In this document: positions 20,606 through 30,600 of the stretch, in pieces
Layout: the number at the start of each line of letters is the position of its first letter
How positions within the stretch are numbered: the stretch's first letter is position 1
Assembly: GCA_028386065.3 (NCBI GenBank)
Contig: JAKUCV010001789.1
Coordinates: forward strand, 17,493-81,492
Source of the DNA: Turnera subulata
Lineage: Eukaryota; Streptophyta; Magnoliopsida; Malpighiales; Passifloraceae
Reading direction: 5' to 3'
Length of the DNA stretch: 64,000 nt
Made by a program: the position numbers and the translations under genes
Notes under the pieces: generated by a model
What the model was told of the DNA's origin: nothing
The model's input: the letters and a program-made list of their open reading frames with translations, nothing else
The model's database searches: none

Positions 20606-21229
20606 TCAATATAGTTGTGTGTGTGTGTGGGTGGGGGGGGGGGGGGGGNCGGGTTGTTTGATGTTGAATAAAGTTCTAATCTCTTCAGCAGACTTTCCCT
20701 TAATCATGTCCGCGATTACTCCGCAAGTCAAGTCAAGTAAGCTCTTAATTTGGAGATCGTTGGCCGCGAGGATGAGGTCAAACAGAGTATTCTGGTCCAC
20801 CTTCACAAACTCACGTCTCCACTCCTTGGAGGCGTCCATATCTTCTTCCACGAGGATGAAGTCAGAGAGAGTATTCTGGTCCACATTCACAAACTCACGA
20901 CTGCACTCCTGGGAGGCGGCGTCATAATAGGTGATGCCCTCCTTATCTTCTTCCTCGAGGTGTTTCTCACGACTGCACTCCTTGGAGGCGGCGTCGATGG
21001 CGTCCATATCTTCTTCCTCGAGGTGTTTCTTGAGGTATTCGATGACCTTGGCCAGGATGTCGCCCTTGAGGTGCCTGCTTGGCACCTTAATCACTCCTCC
21101 GTTGTCGGCGGGACCCTCTTTCATGATTTTCTCGATGGCCGGAGATTGCAGGGCTACGGCCTCCTCCACCTCGAAGGTTACACCGTCTGAGCTCTCGAGG
21201 GTGATTTTCTTGGAGGAGGGTGACGACAT
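20606..21229 (-). CDS. SKP1-like protein with internal duplication, C-terminus lost
   Basis: The ATG at 21229 starts [11 protein letters not shown], followed by the BTB/POZ-like SKP1 N-domain (residues 7-65) and the dimerisation/F-box-binding region ending [17 protein letters not shown] (about 168-186). SKP1 bridges cullin-1 and F-box proteins in SCF ubiquitin ligases. Two oddities stand out. The linker holds repeated copies of a K-H-L-E-E-E-D...A-A-S-x-E-C-S-R-E unit and of an R-E-F-V-x-V-D-Q-N-T-L unit. The usual final W-A-F-E helix is absent because the frame runs into a G-run/TG microsatellite with an undetermined base (20649). A TATA box (CTATATATAAG) lies at about 21335-21346. It may be a pseudogene. 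Confidence 0.7.
   Translation of the reverse strand: MSSPSSKKITLESSDGVTFEVEEAVALQSPAIEKIMKEGPADNGGVIKVPSRHLKGDILAKVIEYLKKHLEEEDMDAIDAASKECSREKHLEEEDKEGITYYDAASQECSREFVNVDQNTLSDFILVEEDMDASKEWRREFVKVDQNTLFDLILAANDLQIKSLLDLTCGVIADMIKGKSAEEIRTLFNIKQPXPPPPPTHTHTQLY
20615..20649. repeat. TG/G-run microsatellite ending in an N
   Basis: A (GT)n tract passes into a run of G broken by one T and ends at an undetermined base at 20649. The true length is uncertain and the sequence to the right may not be contiguous. It removes the end of the SKP1-like reading frame. Confidence 0.9.
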
Positions 21230-21526
21230 GGTAATTGGTTTTGCTTGATTCTAGTATAAGTGGTTTTGAGAGACTAATTAATAATGTATGTATAGCGAAA
21301 CCTAACAACTGCTAATATAGTTTGTGTGGGGGAGCTTATATATAGAGAGACATATAGTGTTTGCTACGTACGCTTGTGTCAAAAGGAATCGCTTTACAAT
21401 TTCTAGTCGGTTTCGGATTATATTAGTAGTTTGAGTTGGTCTGTGATTTACCGTCACAGGTGTCTCTCTCCCTGTCGAGAATGGATTGCTATTGATTGAT
21501 GGATGGAGATCACTCTATTGGGCGGT

Positions 21527-22085
21527 TGTATTATGTTCTTCAATTGTGGGCCTGACCGATACTTTGTCCATTAAGAATAGAATTATATAATCTAATGCTG
21601 GTATTGAGCTAAGAGCTTTTCTTAGTGAGCACGACAATGTCTTCCTCAGAAAAGAAAATTAACTTTGAAACATCAAGGGCACGATGCAGGTCGGTTGCAC
21701 CAACAGCGTGAATCAATCCCACCCAACATTTTTACCAAATAATTACTTTCTTTGTGGCTTTCATGATCTCTGTTACTGTTAGTGTGGTCGCAGAAACTGA
21801 TCAGACTCAATTATAAAATATACACTAAAGGGAGTTACAACGGATTGATGAGATGTTACTAAAGGGCGTAATAACTCGTTTTATGGAAGTATAACAATGG
21901 TTATGATAGTCTCTGCATTGCCTCTTCACCTTTCCATATGCCCGTAACCTCCAGATAATTAATAAGGAACAAATCATAAGAAGCAGATATATAGTTCATG
22001 CAACGTTTATATACCTCCAGCTGCGCTTGTGAAACTAGTACTCATTCACTTGCCTAACTAATCTCCCAAACTCTCACCCGTAAAA
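21527..22085 (+). promoter_or_regulatory. EC1 5' flank (duplication copy 2) with TATA box
   Basis: This is the paralogous flank of 18478-18770 plus 19330-19602, without the insertion found there. It carries AACGTTTATATACC at about 22003-22016, some 75 bp before the EC1 start, then ACTCATTCACTTGCCTAACT, which is identical in both copies. That the conserved block includes egg-cell promoter elements is inference. Confidence 0.65.
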
Positions 22086-22511
22086 ATGTTTAGTGATCTC
22101 AAGCTCTTTCTTACTGTTGCTTTCTTGGCTTGTAACTTGGCCTGCCAGGCCAAGGCACGGCCCTTGATCTCAAGCACCACCCCCAACCTTATGATCAGCC
22201 GATTGAAATTAGATGAAGAGACCCCGAATTGCTGGGAATCTTTGAGCCAACTACAAGCATGCACCGGTGAAATCATTGTTTTCTTCCTCAATGGAGAGAC
22301 TCAGCTCGGCCATGGCTGTTGCCAAGCTTTGACCACGATTGGCTTACATTGCTGGCCTAACATGTTGGGTACACTGGGTTTTACCCCCGAAGAAAGCCAA
22401 ACACTTGAAGGCTACTGCGAAAAAGCCGAGCGTGAGGATGTTTCTTCCCCTTCCCCTCCAAAGGGTATGGTGCCTAACAATTTTGTTTTAGAGCATAGTC
22501 TATTTCCTTGA
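22086..22511 (+). CDS. EC1: Egg cell-secreted protein EC1-like
   Basis: This is an intact, intronless 141-residue frame. Residues 1-24 form a signal peptide with a hydrophobic core F-L-T-V-A-F-L-A. The prolamin-like domain (about 38-112) has six cysteines at 49, 59, 78, 79, 89 and 111, spaced C-x9-C...CC-x9-C as in EC1, with the family phrases S-P/T-P-N-C-W-x-S-L, F-F-L-N-G-E-T and H-C-W-P-x-M-L-G. EC1 proteins are stored in egg-cell vesicles and secreted at sperm arrival, where they promote gamete fusion competence. A decayed paralogue lies at 19603. Expression restricted to the egg cell is expected from the family, not shown here. Confidence 0.93.
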   Translation: MFSDLKLFLTVAFLACNLACQAKARPLISSTTPNLMISRLKLDEETPNCWESLSQLQACTGEIIVFFLNGETQLGHGCCQALTTIGLHCWPNMLGTLGFTPEESQTLEGYCEKAEREDVSSPSPPKGMVPNNFVLEHSLFP

Positions 22512-23141
22512 GTACAATAATTTGTCACAAGCCACACGAACAATAAGAATAATACAATACTCGTGCAGACTTGGAACAGTGTAAGTTATTTAACTTATGG
22601 TGCATATTGTTTACCTAAATTAGGCATTGGAGGTTAATTATGTTTAATGCTCTCGTGTGTGGTCGTCTATTGTTGTCGCTCCTTAACGTTAATTAATTAG
22701 ATCCTTTTCCAATTGACTTTAATCTCAAAGCAACAGAAAAAGAAAGGAGTTGATGGTCATTTATTTTTTTGACAATTATGGATATATTTGATCTTTTCTG
22801 CTCTGGAACCAATGCAAATGTGTTTATGGCCTTTTTATGACCAGAAACCATAAAATTTACATACATATAGATATCATTCTCAAGGTTCATAAACTGAGTA
22901 AATTTTTTTTTCCAACATTGATCTGCTCCCAGAGCGCGATTGCTATAATAAAAAGTGCAATGCATGCTACATTAATCAGAGTATATACGAAAAAAATAAA
23001 AGAAGATATCGCCAATTAAGGAAGAGTACGTAGCTATTTGGGATTGGACATATATATAGTCATAGGCAGTGTTGTGAAATATGAACACAAAAATACATAT
23101 AAAGGCGAAAATATAAAACAGATACGGAAGGTGAATATGGA
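22512..23141. other. No gene recognised
   Basis: This is the EC1 3' flank and the 3' flank of the next SKP1-like gene (opposite strand). It is AT-rich, with possible polyadenylation words (AATAAG, AATAAT near 22540). No conserved frame is visible. Confidence 0.5.
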
Positions 23142-23666
23142 TCAATCAAAAGCCCATCGGTTCTCTTCATCTTCAATCTCTTCTTCATCCTCAATAGGCT
23201 CAAAAGCCCATTGATTCTCCCGAATCTGCTCTTCGTCCTCGGGGGTCAGATGATCTGACTTGATGTTAAAGCATTTGCGAATCTCATGAGAAGGCAATCC
23301 CTTGATCATGTCCGCTAGTCTCTGGCAAGTCAACTCCAGTAAGCTCTGCACTTTGAGATCGTACGCTGCGGTTGCGAGGTGGCAGAGGGTACTCTCGTCC
23401 AGTATCCTCGTAAACTTTGTATCCCACCGACCATGATCAACCCCAACGTCAACCTGTTTCTTGCAGTAGTCGATGACCATGCCTAGGATGTTTCCCTTAA
23501 CAGTTGGCACCGGAACCACGCCGCCGTCTCCGCCGTTGTCGGCGATGATTTGCTTGATGGTCTCAGATTGCAGGGCCACCGCCTCGTCCACCTCGAAGGT
23601 TATATCGTCTGAACTCTTGAGGGTTATTTTCTTGGAGGAGGAGGAGGAAGAGGAGGACGACGACAT
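23142..23666 (-). CDS. SKP1-like (ASK) SCF adaptor
   Basis: This is an intact 174-residue frame starting with M and a run of ten serines. The SKP1 N-terminal BTB/POZ-like fold follows (K-K-I-T-L-K-S-S-D-D...E-A-V-A-L-Q-S-E-T-I-K, residues 12-36; then V-K-G-N-I-L-G-M-V-I-D-Y-C-K-K), and after it the dimerisation domain with L-x-x-A-A-Y-D-L-K-V-Q-S-L-L-E-L-T-C-Q and I-R-K-C-F-N-I-K-x-D. It ends L-T-P-E-D-E-E-Q-I-R-E-N-Q-W-A-F-E plus an unusual acidic extension that repeats a second N-R-W-A-F-D. Known SKP1 proteins end at the first W-A-F-E. A TATA box (CTATATATATAG) lies near 23759-23771. It is one of three SKP1-like copies here. Confidence 0.9.
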   Translation of the reverse strand: MSSSSSSSSSSKKITLKSSDDITFEVDEAVALQSETIKQIIADNGGDGGVVPVPTVKGNILGMVIDYCKKQVDVGVDHGRWDTKFTRILDESTLCHLATAAYDLKVQSLLELTCQRLADMIKGLPSHEIRKCFNIKSDHLTPEDEEQIRENQWAFEPIEDEEEIEDEENRWAFD

Positions 23667-24261
23667 GGTTGGTGGTTGGTTTGCTTCTATGTGTTGTATA
23701 TTTTGAGAGGAGAAGTTAGCTAGGTTTGTACTTTTAAAGCGGTGTTCATGACTTCATTCTATATATATAGTTTAGGAATGAAGAAGCTTGTGTCTAAAGG
23801 AATCGGTTACTGTTTCTAATCGGTTTCGGATTAGTAATTGGAATTGAACTGTGATTTACCGTCACACGAGGTGTCTTCTTAATGACTCTCTAATCCTCCT
23901 TTGGTTGGGATTGTATTGCGATTGATGTTTAGAGTTTAGACAAAAAAAAAAAAACGTATTGCATGATGTATCGCTCTATTGGACCCGGGAAAATAATTTG
24001 GCACCTGAAGGGCGGTCCATTTGAAACCAATAGGGGAGGTCGGTATTTGTATGGTACCTTGTTTGCCATGATGAGTGCAATAAGAAAAACCAATGATAAG
24101 AAGACATTTTTTTTGTTAAATGAAGATGAAATATACAAAGTTTAGACCCTTAATTGGTTTAGCCTAAAAAAAAAAGAACAAATTAATGGAATCCAAGTAA
24201 GAGAGCGTGAGTTTAATTATTATTTAAAATTTTTTTTATTCCGAAGCTAAATTGGTGTTAT

Positions 24262-24440
24262 ATTTTTTTAAAAGTTGTTTAAGCAGTAAGCGATTTGATT
24301 CCGATGGGCGTTGTATTGGGCTCGAATCTTTGTATATGCAGAAATTCCCATTAGGACTCGCACACAATAACCTGATGCGCGACCCCAATCGAATCCGTAT
24401 TAATCGGGGTAAAGCTCCGGACACCGGATGGAAAGCCAAA
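24262..24440 (+). mobile_element. tRNA-derived SINE
   Basis: It contains an A-box-like TTGTTTAAGCAGTAAGCG and a B-box-like GGGCTCGAATCT, followed by a 3' body reading ATCGAATCCGTATTAATCGGGG, then TAAAGCTCCGGACACCG. The element at 36185-36320 has the same order: CTCAAGTAGTAAGCG, AGTTCGAATCC, AAATCCGGATTACC, CGAAGCTCCCGAAACCG. The two define one family. The ends are approximate. Confidence 0.65.
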
Positions 24441-24666
24441 AAAAATATAATAAATAAAAAAACAAAACAATGGCAACCGTCGTGTCGTTGTACCAACCAA
24501 ACAAATGGGATGTCGTCGGGAAAGAATGCAGCAGCCACCAATCCTTCATCATAATTCATAGCGACGTCTCCGGCTTCACAGTCCCACCAGCAATGCAAAT
24601 AAAGAGAGAATAATTTTGATTCCGATGAATTAAACTCAAAATTATCATTCAAGAAAACAAAATAAA

Positions 24667-27600
24667 ATGGTAGACGCAGAGCCCAAGGAAGGCGACTCTG
24701 TTGGTAAACACACACTCTCTCTCGCACGCTCTCTCTTCTTCTTAATCTTGCCTCTGAAGCACAACCAGAGCTTCTTGCATCGGCGATTGATTTTTTGTTT
24801 TTTTTGTTTTTTTCGTTCATTTTCTTCTTTTGGCACAGTTGTTGTAGACGAGCACAAACTACGCGAAATCGTCGCCGACGGCTCGTTACACTTCGACGAC
24901 TGGACGTCGCTCATTTCCGCCGTCGACTCGACCTATCCTGTAATTTCTCGACCTATCTATTCACTCTTCGGTTATTATCAGGATTCGTATTTCACTCTTT
25001 TCGATATATTCACTCCCATCTTTGTATGTACATCGATAGGATGATTTGGAGAAGATAAGCTTGGTATACGACTCTTTCCTGGCCGAGTTCCCTCTTTGTT
25101 ACGGTTACTGGAAGAAATACGCCGCGCATAAGTTGCGGTTATGCTCTGTTGATGCTGCCGTTGAAGTATTTGAGCGAGCTGTGGAGTCAGTTACGTATTC
25201 GGTTGATCTATGGGTTGATTATTGTGCCTTTGCTTGCTCGGTTTTCGAGGATCCAGCTGATGTTCGCAGGTAGAAATTACGGTTTGTTTTGGTATTACAA
25301 ATGAGAGTGCGCATGCTGTTAGGCCGTCATTTGATTGCTTTGTGGATATCTGGTCGAATTATTGAGCAGGTTATTCAAGAGAGGCTTGTCCTTTGTTGGC
25401 AAGGATTACTTGTGCCATACCTTGTGGGATAAGTACATTGAATTTGAGTTCTCTGGACAGCAATGGAGTTCCCTGGCTCAAATTTACATCGACGCCTTGA
25501 AGTTTCCTACCAAAGGGTTGCATAAATATTGGAATCGGTATGTCTTTCTAGTTTAGTCGTGTTGATGTTGTGATGACACCATTTGTAAGCTTCTGAATTG
25601 TGGATGTTATGTTGGGTAGGGTTTTTTGTACGTAACGTGATGTACTGCCTTTTCAGTTGTTTGCTTTGAACAGTGTCTACAATAGAGTCATGACTGATAA
25701 GAAACGAGATTGTAATTTAATCAGGTAGCCTGGATTAGGTTCATCAGGTTCATATATTGTGCAGAACCATTCTGGGTAGAAAATTCTGATAGCTTTAAGC
25801 GCATTTTCCAAATCCTTGTGTCCATGATTATTTGCTCTAATGTGACGAATTGTCTATGGGCATGGTGGTTAGCATTTTACTGCTAAGGTACATATACATT
25901 GTCTTCTTAGCCTGATTTTTCCGTCCCCTAGCTTACCCCATGTTCACCCTTCTGTTGTCAATCATGGTGTCTTTTCAAAGTCATTTGGTTACTGGCCACT
26001 AATATCAATTTGCTTCAGCTTTAAGCAGTTGGTGGAGATTTGGTTAAAAGACATGGAATCTTATGGCGGTCCCAACTCAGAAGTAGCGACAGAGCATATT
26101 CCTGCTACTGAAATCTCTACTCGTTATAAGCAAGTTGACATTTCTTGCATCATTAAAAACTTGCTGGATCCGTCTATTGGATTGGCCAGGTTTAAAGCAC
26201 TGCAGAAATATAAAGCTATCGGAGAACAGTTCTACCAGGAAGCATCTCAATTGAATGAAAAAATTCATTGCTTTGAGAATGGTATTAAGAGGTCGTATTT
26301 CCATGTGAAGCCTCTTGATGACTTCCAGTTGGAAAATTGGCATCATTATCTGGACTTTGTTGACTTGCACGGAGATTTTGATTGGGTATGGGGTCATGCT
26401 GTTGTGTTTGTTTCGATTTCCTTAGCCTTCTTTCTTTCTGCCTTGCCATCTAACACTGCTTGCTTTACTTTTTGTTTTTTTCAGGCTGTTAAACTTTATG
26501 AAAGATGCTTAATTCCTTGCGCTGATTACACTGATTTCTGGATGCGATATGTGGAATTTATGGAAAGTAAGGGCGCTAGAGAGATAGCAAACTTTGCACT
26601 GGCCCGAGCAGCAGAAACCTTCTTGAAGGTATGTATTTAATGACCCTTATTTAGCACCATATTTAGCATTCCTATCTTATTCAACAGCTGCAACTGAGTA
26701 TATTTGCTCCCCAATCCAGAATTACAAAATTAGATTATTGTCACAGATGTCATTACCATCCTTGAGATGTGCAATATCTTGTTCAGCATGCTTCATGTAT
26801 CAGCAAGTCATTATTTTCTAGTTTCACATGCAAAGACCAGCTTCCTTTTTCCTAGTTTGCTACTGATGATGCATATAAAAGGTGTAACAGATATCTGGAA
26901 ACATATTTTGCAGAAACCAGGCTTTAGTGGGGTAGTGAAGGACTTGTCTGGATGGCATGTAAATGTAGCTTTGCATTCTAATTTATTGATTGTAAAGCAA
27001 AATTTGTGGCCTTAGTAATATTCCCCTGAAGAACATAAGAATGCAACTTTCCTTGGAAAAAAATGGCTACAGTCTTTGTCATTTACTAATGTTCTCAAAC
27101 ATAATGCTACTAACGTTTTGTTATCCAGTGAAATTTTGAGTTTAACTATCAAAATGCTGGCTGCATTTATAGGTATTGAGGATATGCCTATTGGTTTGCC
27201 ATAATTTTTAAGATATTAGTATTGGTAGCGCTAATTCTGAAATGTCTGAATAAGCATTGTGTTTAAATAAGGCAATTAAGATCCTGACTGTTGGATTAAC
27301 AAGTCCAAAATTTCATTTCTCAAACTTTCATTGTCATTGTGCCCTAGTGTTGTTTGATTTTTGTTTCATTGCTGTGGGATGACACAATTCGATTTCTTTA
27401 TACATGGCCCAAGGTGGTTATGATCCTGCTCATATGTTCATTGCAGAGAGTATCAGTCATCCATCTGTTCAGTGCCAGATTTAAAGAGCACATAGGAGAT
27501 GCAACTAGCGCACGCATTGCCCTTTCTCAATGTGATTCACAATCGGATGCAAATTTTATAGAAACTGTTGTGATGAAAGCTAACATGGAAAGACGACTGG

Positions 27601-30600
27601 TATGTAATTTTTTTTGCATTATCATTCAAAATCAATTACATGTGTCATCTGGTACATTAATTGATTTCTTTCTGAAAATGCCAGGGGAATTTCAATGCAG
27701 CTTCTAATATATACATAGAAGCACTGGAAATGGCAGCGGCAAATACGGAAAAGTGCCATATTCTCCCAGTTTTGTATGTTCATTTTTCTCGACTTAAATA
27801 CATGGTAGGTTTGTTTACGTGCACTGAAAGATTTGGATTTGAGAATTTACTGAAATCTTATGTTCCATTCATTTCCACAGTTAGATTGTTCTATTTTAAC
27901 TATTTTTCAAGTTAGCTGCTAGTCGGGTTTTTCTTTTATTTGTATATATATTTTATCCTAGTTATCTGGTCTAAGAAATTAGGCAAAACGTGTGCAATTT
28001 CAGTAATGCTGCTCTCCCACATCTATAGCCTGTTGTTTGGATATTAAAAACTGTTAGCCTAGAAGAAACAAGATGAAGATAAGTCGATGCAAAAAAAAAA
28101 AAAAAGATTACATTCCTGCTGAACATATCCAAGCAACATCTCAAAAGTTCACATACTTTATGCCGAAAGGAAGTGGAACCATCCATTTACGCTATACCAG
28201 AGGAGCTAATGGATGATCAGTAGTTGTGGGATGGTGGTTGATAGCATAAAAGTTTCGGGTCATCCTCTCAAATCAAGCATGTTTAATAGTTTTCCCTCAC
28301 AAAACTTGCAAATTGGTGCTAGTAAGGGACTCCTCCTGACAGATTCCGCATCCAATTACAAAAGAGGTATGAAAACAATTGGCTGTGAGATTCCCTCTGG
28401 TAAAAGTGTTACATCAGGAGATAAAGAACAGTTAGACTCTCAGTGCTCCAAATGGCTCTAACTAGGCATTCTGGAATTGCACACAGATAGGCTATTGGGG
28501 AGAGATGATAGAAGGAAGTGTGGAACTTATCTGGTGTGTATACCATGGTATTTATCCTCTGAAGGACCAAAGCAATTCATCTTAAACGAAGGGCTTTAGC
28601 CTTGGGGGGTAATTTTCCTTGGGCTTTTTTTGTTAATATTTTGGCTCTCCTGTTGGCAGACTACCTATAGTTTTTGCCTGCGTACAATTTCAATGGTTTT
28701 TAGTTAATGTTTCTGCTCTAACTACTTTTTAATCTTTTGCAGACCACTGGTAGTGAAGATGCTGCTAGAGATATCCTAATAGATGGTATCAGACATATGC
28801 CTAACTGTAGATTGCTTATAGAGGTACATAAACCTTTATTTATAAGCAATTTAATGTGGCGTATTATTACCTGAAAAAGTATTGATTATGCATCAGGTTC
28901 ACATCTTGGTGGTGTCCTTCTATCTATTTGTTTTCTAATACATGAGTCTGGTGGTACCTTTTCAGTCAAGCCACACTTTAGTTTGTCCAGAAAACCAAGG
29001 TCAAACTCCGATATTGGGAACCACATTTGGTGCTATTGTTATTATTTTTTTTTGGTTTAGAAAATGGTCATAGATTGGGTCAGAGTAGAATTCAACTCTA
29101 TTAAATAATTTTCTATTGTTACTTCCGCAGGAATTAATAAAATTTGCAACGATGCATGGAGGTTCAAGGCACTTAAATGTAGTAGATTCAGTTGTAGCTA
29201 ATGCAATACTGCCGCAGCAAGGTGCATCTCAAGGTTTGAGCAAAAAAGATGGAGAGGATGTATCAAGGCAATATTTAGAGGTCAAATTGCACTCTGATCT
29301 CTTTTTTCACTTCCATTGAGGTGTTCTAGCTCTGGCAGAAAGTATTATGAATGTTTATTTGAGCCACTTGCATCGTAACCTCAACGTTTCCATCTCATCG
29401 ACTTCAGGAAAATTTTCATGACTAATCATAAATACTTATGCTGTTCCTTATTGTATGGGAAGCTCGTTTCCAAGCATATAGAGTGCAAAGCCCGCATATG
29501 TTCTAATTTATGTTTACTGCTGTTTCTTACCAAACTTGTTTTACAAAGGGCATGAACAATCAACTTAATATAATTCTTAACCTATTTCTTGCTGAAACTC
29601 ACACACAAAAAAAAGACTCCAAATCAGTTTATTTTTTTTGTTGATGTGCATCTAGGACTACCCCTCAGATCTGCTGTTTCCTGTCTGCCTTGAATTCAAT
29701 TTTTTGCTCGTATATCCATAACTTCTGGCTTGGACTTCGGTTACAATGATGCCTGACGTGTCTCAAAAGTTCTGGTCAAGCATGGACTATTTTTTGTAGA
29801 AGCATATATGCATATATTCATAAGAAGCATGCATTGCTAATAAATTCTTCAGCACTAACATTTTGATTGATGGGGGCAGTTTGTTGACCTTTGTGGGACA
29901 GAGCATGATTTAAGAAATGCATGGAAACGGCACATAAGATTGTTTCCACATTCTGTGAGAACTCAATTTCACCTAGCTACTGGTAAAAAACAGTGGAAGA
30001 TGATAGTGGAAGCAGCAAAAGAAACTCCTCCAACTTTGCATCATCAGGGTTCTCGAGATTGTGATTCCAACCACCTGATTCAATCCACATCGGAAGAGCA
30101 GAGATTGTCCGTGCTTGAAAATCATAATTCTGAGCCACAAATTGACCTGGTATCGGACCAGAAATTGCAGGAAGACGATATTATGCTATCTGAATGTGTA
30201 TCGGACCACAAGTCACCATTACCAGAAAATCACAATCTGGTTAACCAAGCTGCTGTTGACCTGCCTCTGTCAGAGGAATGTGACCACACCATACAAGAGA
30301 GTACGAATCGAGAATCTCCTAAGGTTTCAGCGCCATCTATACAAGATGCTTCTGAACCAAAATCACCTGTTTTGAAGGATCAAATCACAGATAAAGCTGA
30401 TGGTGCTCTAGCCTTGTTAGACTGCTCTAAAGTAATAGATTTTCCAGCGGAGCACAACCAGGAATCTCAAAAGACTTTAAAGCCGCCTTCTCTAGAGAGA
30501 CTGTCTTTGGAACCTCAATACATCAAATCTTCGAGTGCAATCAGTCCGAAGGATGATGATGCTGAAGCTCCTGCATCTAATGAGTATGAAGATTTACAAG

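Noticed and set aside
28213..28461. 82-aa ORF as an extra PRP39 exon
   Set aside because: It lies in intron 8, is not needed for frame, and has no HAT-like pattern. Exons 8 and 9 join in phase without it.
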